A program made the translations under genes and the position numbers. DNA of 8,418 bases from Alphaproteobacteria bacterium. Lineage in GTDB: Bacteria > Pseudomonadota > Alphaproteobacteria > Micavibrionales > SZUA-601. Positions within the stretch are counted from its first letter, which is position 1; each line of letters begins with the position of its first letter. The stretch is taken from assembly GCA_028290805.1 (NCBI GenBank), contig JAQGJA010000082.1, forward strand, positions 1-8,418, read 5' to 3'. Shown here piece by piece: positions 6,883 to 8,418 of this stretch. Below the pieces are notes generated by a model. It made no database searches and was not told the DNA's origin. It saw only the letters and a list, made by a program, of their open reading frames with translations.

Positions 6883-7649
6883 CAGAACTGGCTGCGGCGC
6901 AGGTCGAAGGCTGCGCAGAAAAAGAACAGGGCGCAAAAAACGATAAACTGGGCGGGCAGAATCCAAAGCTGGACCCCTGCCCCGTCGCCATAAACCAGCC
7001 AGGCGCTTTGCGCCATAAGGTCGAAACGCGGCGTGACCAGTGACAATGTTTTGGTAATCCAGGATACAGCTTCATGCACGGTTTTACCCTGCTCCAGCTT
7101 GGTGCTTAGAATGCCGATCATCGCGCCCATCATGCGGGCCAGGCTGTAATATCCCAGCGAACAGATCACGCTGACCGTCGCGCTTTTCAAGGCGACGGAA
7201 AAGAAAAGCGCGATCATGCAGGTAATGCTCAGTTCCACGAAAACGCTCAGGCTCCAGATCATCCAGCCCTGGGTCAGATGACGCGACAAAACCAGAATGA
7301 CCAAAGCGATGACCACCGAAAGAATCAAAGCCACCGTGATGAATGCCGCCGAAATGCTGAATAACAGGCGGTGGCGCGTCAATGGCGTGGCCAGCAGGTA
7401 ATCGATCTCCCGGCTGTCGAAAGCGCGGCGGATGAAAAAACAGATAAAGGTGACAAGGCCCAGCACGGAAAGAATACGCAGAATGGTCGCAGCAGCAGCC
7501 ACGGCAAACTGGTGCTTTTCAATCGTGGCGGTCGAGCCGAGGAAAATAGAGGCCGATACCCCCAGCAGCATCATGACGATCAATAACTGGATCACGCGGT
7601 CGCGTGTCACGGCCATCAGGATATAACGCCAAAGCGGAAACGAGATCAT
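6882..7649 (-). CDS. ABC-2-type transporter permease-like membrane protein
   Basis: A 255-residue integral membrane protein with six predicted helices at about 18-38, 52-73, 95-121, 132-153, 157-181 and 229-248. The cytoplasmic loop after helix 2 reads RRAFDSREIDYLLATPLTRHRLL (74-96), the pattern of ABC-2 permeases (coupling segment with I..LL..P..R..ll). No nucleotide-binding motif is present in it, so it would need an ATPase subunit, and none is encoded in this window. The ATG at 7649 has only a poor GGGA about 10 nt upstream. An internal ATG at residue 12 is possible but has no better site. Its stop overlaps the next gene's start (TGATG), so the two products probably work together. In Myxococcus xanthus an ABC transporter (PilG/H/I) is encoded among pilus genes and is needed for pilin export. 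An analogous role here is a hypothesis only. Confidence 0.82.
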   Translation of the reverse strand: MISFPLWRYILMAVTRDRVIQLLIVMMLLGVSASIFLGSTATIEKHQFAVAAAATILRILSVLGLVTFICFFIRRAFDSREIDYLLATPLTRHRLLFSISAAFITVALILSVVIALVILVLSRHLTQGWMIWSLSVFVELSITCMIALFFSVALKSATVSVICSLGYYSLARMMGAMIGILSTKLEQGKTVHEAVSWITKTLSLVTPRFDLMAQSAWLVYGDGAGVQLWILPAQFIVFCALFFFCAAFDLRRSQF

Positions 7650-7669
7650 AATGGTTTATCCCATTTTTA

Positions 7670-7709
7670 TTTTGTTTATAAATACCGCCGCCCGGTCAAA
7701 GGCGGCGGT
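7670..7709 (-). terminator. Probable rho-independent terminator after the secretin gene
   Basis: A perfect 9-bp GC-rich inverted repeat (ACCGCCGCC at 7684-7692 with GGCGGCGGT at 7701-7709) encloses an 8-nt loop. On the minus strand it begins 12 nt after the secretin stop and is followed by ATTTATAAAC, a weak T tract. It should at least reduce transcription from the secretin into the permease gene, which begins 34 nt further on. Confidence 0.65.
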
Positions 7710-7721
7710 CAGGTTCGGTCA

Positions 7722-8418
7722 TTAGAAAGAGAACGGACGGCGGTCCTGGCTCATTGTGTCATACAGACGCTTGTCAGTCGCATCGGGCTTGCCGTTATTC
7801 ATAACGACAGCGCGCAGCATGATGACCATTTCCGTTTTCTTGGTGCCGTCAAGCTGGCTGCGGAACAGGTTGCCAAGGATCGGGATTTCACCCAGAACCG
7901 GCACGGAAACCTGTCTGCCGTCGACGCGGTCCTGCATCAGGCCGCCCATAATGATCGTGGCACCCGAGCTCATTTTTACGACCGAGTCGATCTCGCGGAT
8001 GGACAGTTCCGGCACAAGGCTTTCAACATCCAGGCCGCTGGCTTGGGCGACAAGTGCCGTGGCCGGATCGGCAATGGTACGGACAACCCGGGTAATGCTT
8101 GGGCGCAGGTTCATTGTGATTTCCTGGGTGTCAGGATCGACCGATGGATGGACGGTGATGATCACCCCTTCCGGCACGTTGTTCACGGTCGAAGTGATAT
8201 CGACGCGCGGCGGCGTTGTTGTGGTGCCTTCCGTTCTGTCGAGTTCAATTTTAAAGAAGACGCGCGATTCAGAGACGTTCAGTACGGCGGTCTGGTTGTT
8301 CATGACTGTCAGGCGCGGGCTGGACAAAGTGCGCACCGTACCAAAGCGGCTGATGGCGTTTATTGCGGCATTCAGGTTGCCGTTGGTGATCTTGAAGATC
8401 GCGCCGGCACCCGTAGTG
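7722..8418 (-). CDS. Secretin, C-terminal part (PilQ/MshL/GspD superfamily), 5' end outside window
   Basis: The last 231 residues of an outer-membrane secretin, the multimeric gate through which the fibre passes. The frame is open to the right window edge, so the true start lies beyond it; an internal GTG at 8336 is not the start. The visible part holds core secretin elements: TLSSPRLTVMNNQTAVLNV (30-48), a GVIITVHPSVD.....ITMNLRPSI block (84-108), SIREIDSVVKMSSGATIIMGGL (139-160), and the signature VPVLGEIPILGNLFR (172-186) followed by KKTEMVIMLRAVV (193-205). The strand arrangement and the HPSVD/LRPSITRV segments look closest to MshL/PilQ-type secretins rather than GspD (impression). The tail after the beta-domain is short (about 25 residues, ending RRPFSF), so no long pilotin-binding extension is seen. 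The N-terminal N-domains and signal peptide cannot be judged here. Confidence 0.93.
   Translation of the reverse strand, partial: TTGAGAIFKITNGNLNAAINAISRFGTVRTLSSPRLTVMNNQTAVLNVSESRVFFKIELDRTEGTTTTPPRVDITSTVNNVPEGVIITVHPSVDPDTQEITMNLRPSITRVVRTIADPATALVAQASGLDVESLVPELSIREIDSVVKMSSGATIIMGGLMQDRVDGRQVSVPVLGEIPILGNLFRSQLDGTKKTEMVIMLRAVVMNNGKPDATDKRLYDTMSQDRRPFSF

Noticed and set aside
6882..6966. Upstream ATG at 6966 for the anchored helical-repeat protein
   Set aside because: It would add 28 Arg/Pro-rich residues read from within the permease gene. The ATG at 6882 forms a TGATG junction and places the membrane helix normally near the N-terminus.
1..8418. CRISPR array, tRNA, rRNA, insertion sequence or phage genes
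   Set aside because: No regular repeat-spacer pattern, no tRNA or rRNA-like sequence, and no transposase or phage-like protein was seen. The window is filled by pilus-locus genes.

Overview
The window is one stretch of a type IV pilus / type II secretion-like assembly locus. Every gene I can support lies on the minus strand, so transcription runs from the right end to the left end. The secretin points to a Gram-negative outer membrane. Base composition is moderate (about half G+C by eye). The pilin types (YGRLPCP, SHG.(D/N)G.G and ALPGD motifs) remind me of those in little-studied Alphaproteobacteria, but that placement is a weak impression and cannot be proven from this sequence alone.

Layout in transcription order. 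(1) 8418-7722 is the C-terminal part of a secretin (PilQ/MshL/GspD superfamily), cut by the window edge and followed by a strong GC hairpin (7684-7709). (2) 7649-6882 is a six-helix ABC-2-type permease-like protein. (3) 6882-6088 is a 264-residue protein with one membrane anchor and helical repeats, coupled to the permease by a TGATG overlap. (4) A 200-bp gap (5888-6087) holds the likely promoter and leader of the pilin gene. (5) 5887-5111 is a 258-residue prepilin, probably the major subunit, followed by a near-perfect rho-independent terminator (5058-5090). (6) 5011-4019 and 4011-3088 are two large paralogous minor prepilins with shared cysteines and matching C-termini. (7) 3001-1178 is a complete assembly ATPase of the GspE/PilB/MshE family whose N-terminus carries a double 24-residue motif of the c-di-GMP-binding MshEN type. 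(8) 1171-1 is the inner-membrane platform protein (GspF/PilC/MshG), which lacks only its last stretch at the left window edge.

Working model (inference): the ATPase drives the platform protein to extrude prepilins after leader-peptide processing. The small pilin forms the fibre, the two large cysteine-rich pilins act as tip or initiation subunits, and the secretin is the outer-membrane gate. The permease and the anchored helical-repeat protein are the unusual part. They sit between the secretin and the pilins, where MSHA-type loci usually have accessory proteins, and no ABC ATPase gene is visible here. Prepilin peptidase, alignment proteins (PilM/N/O type) and any retraction ATPase are not in the window.
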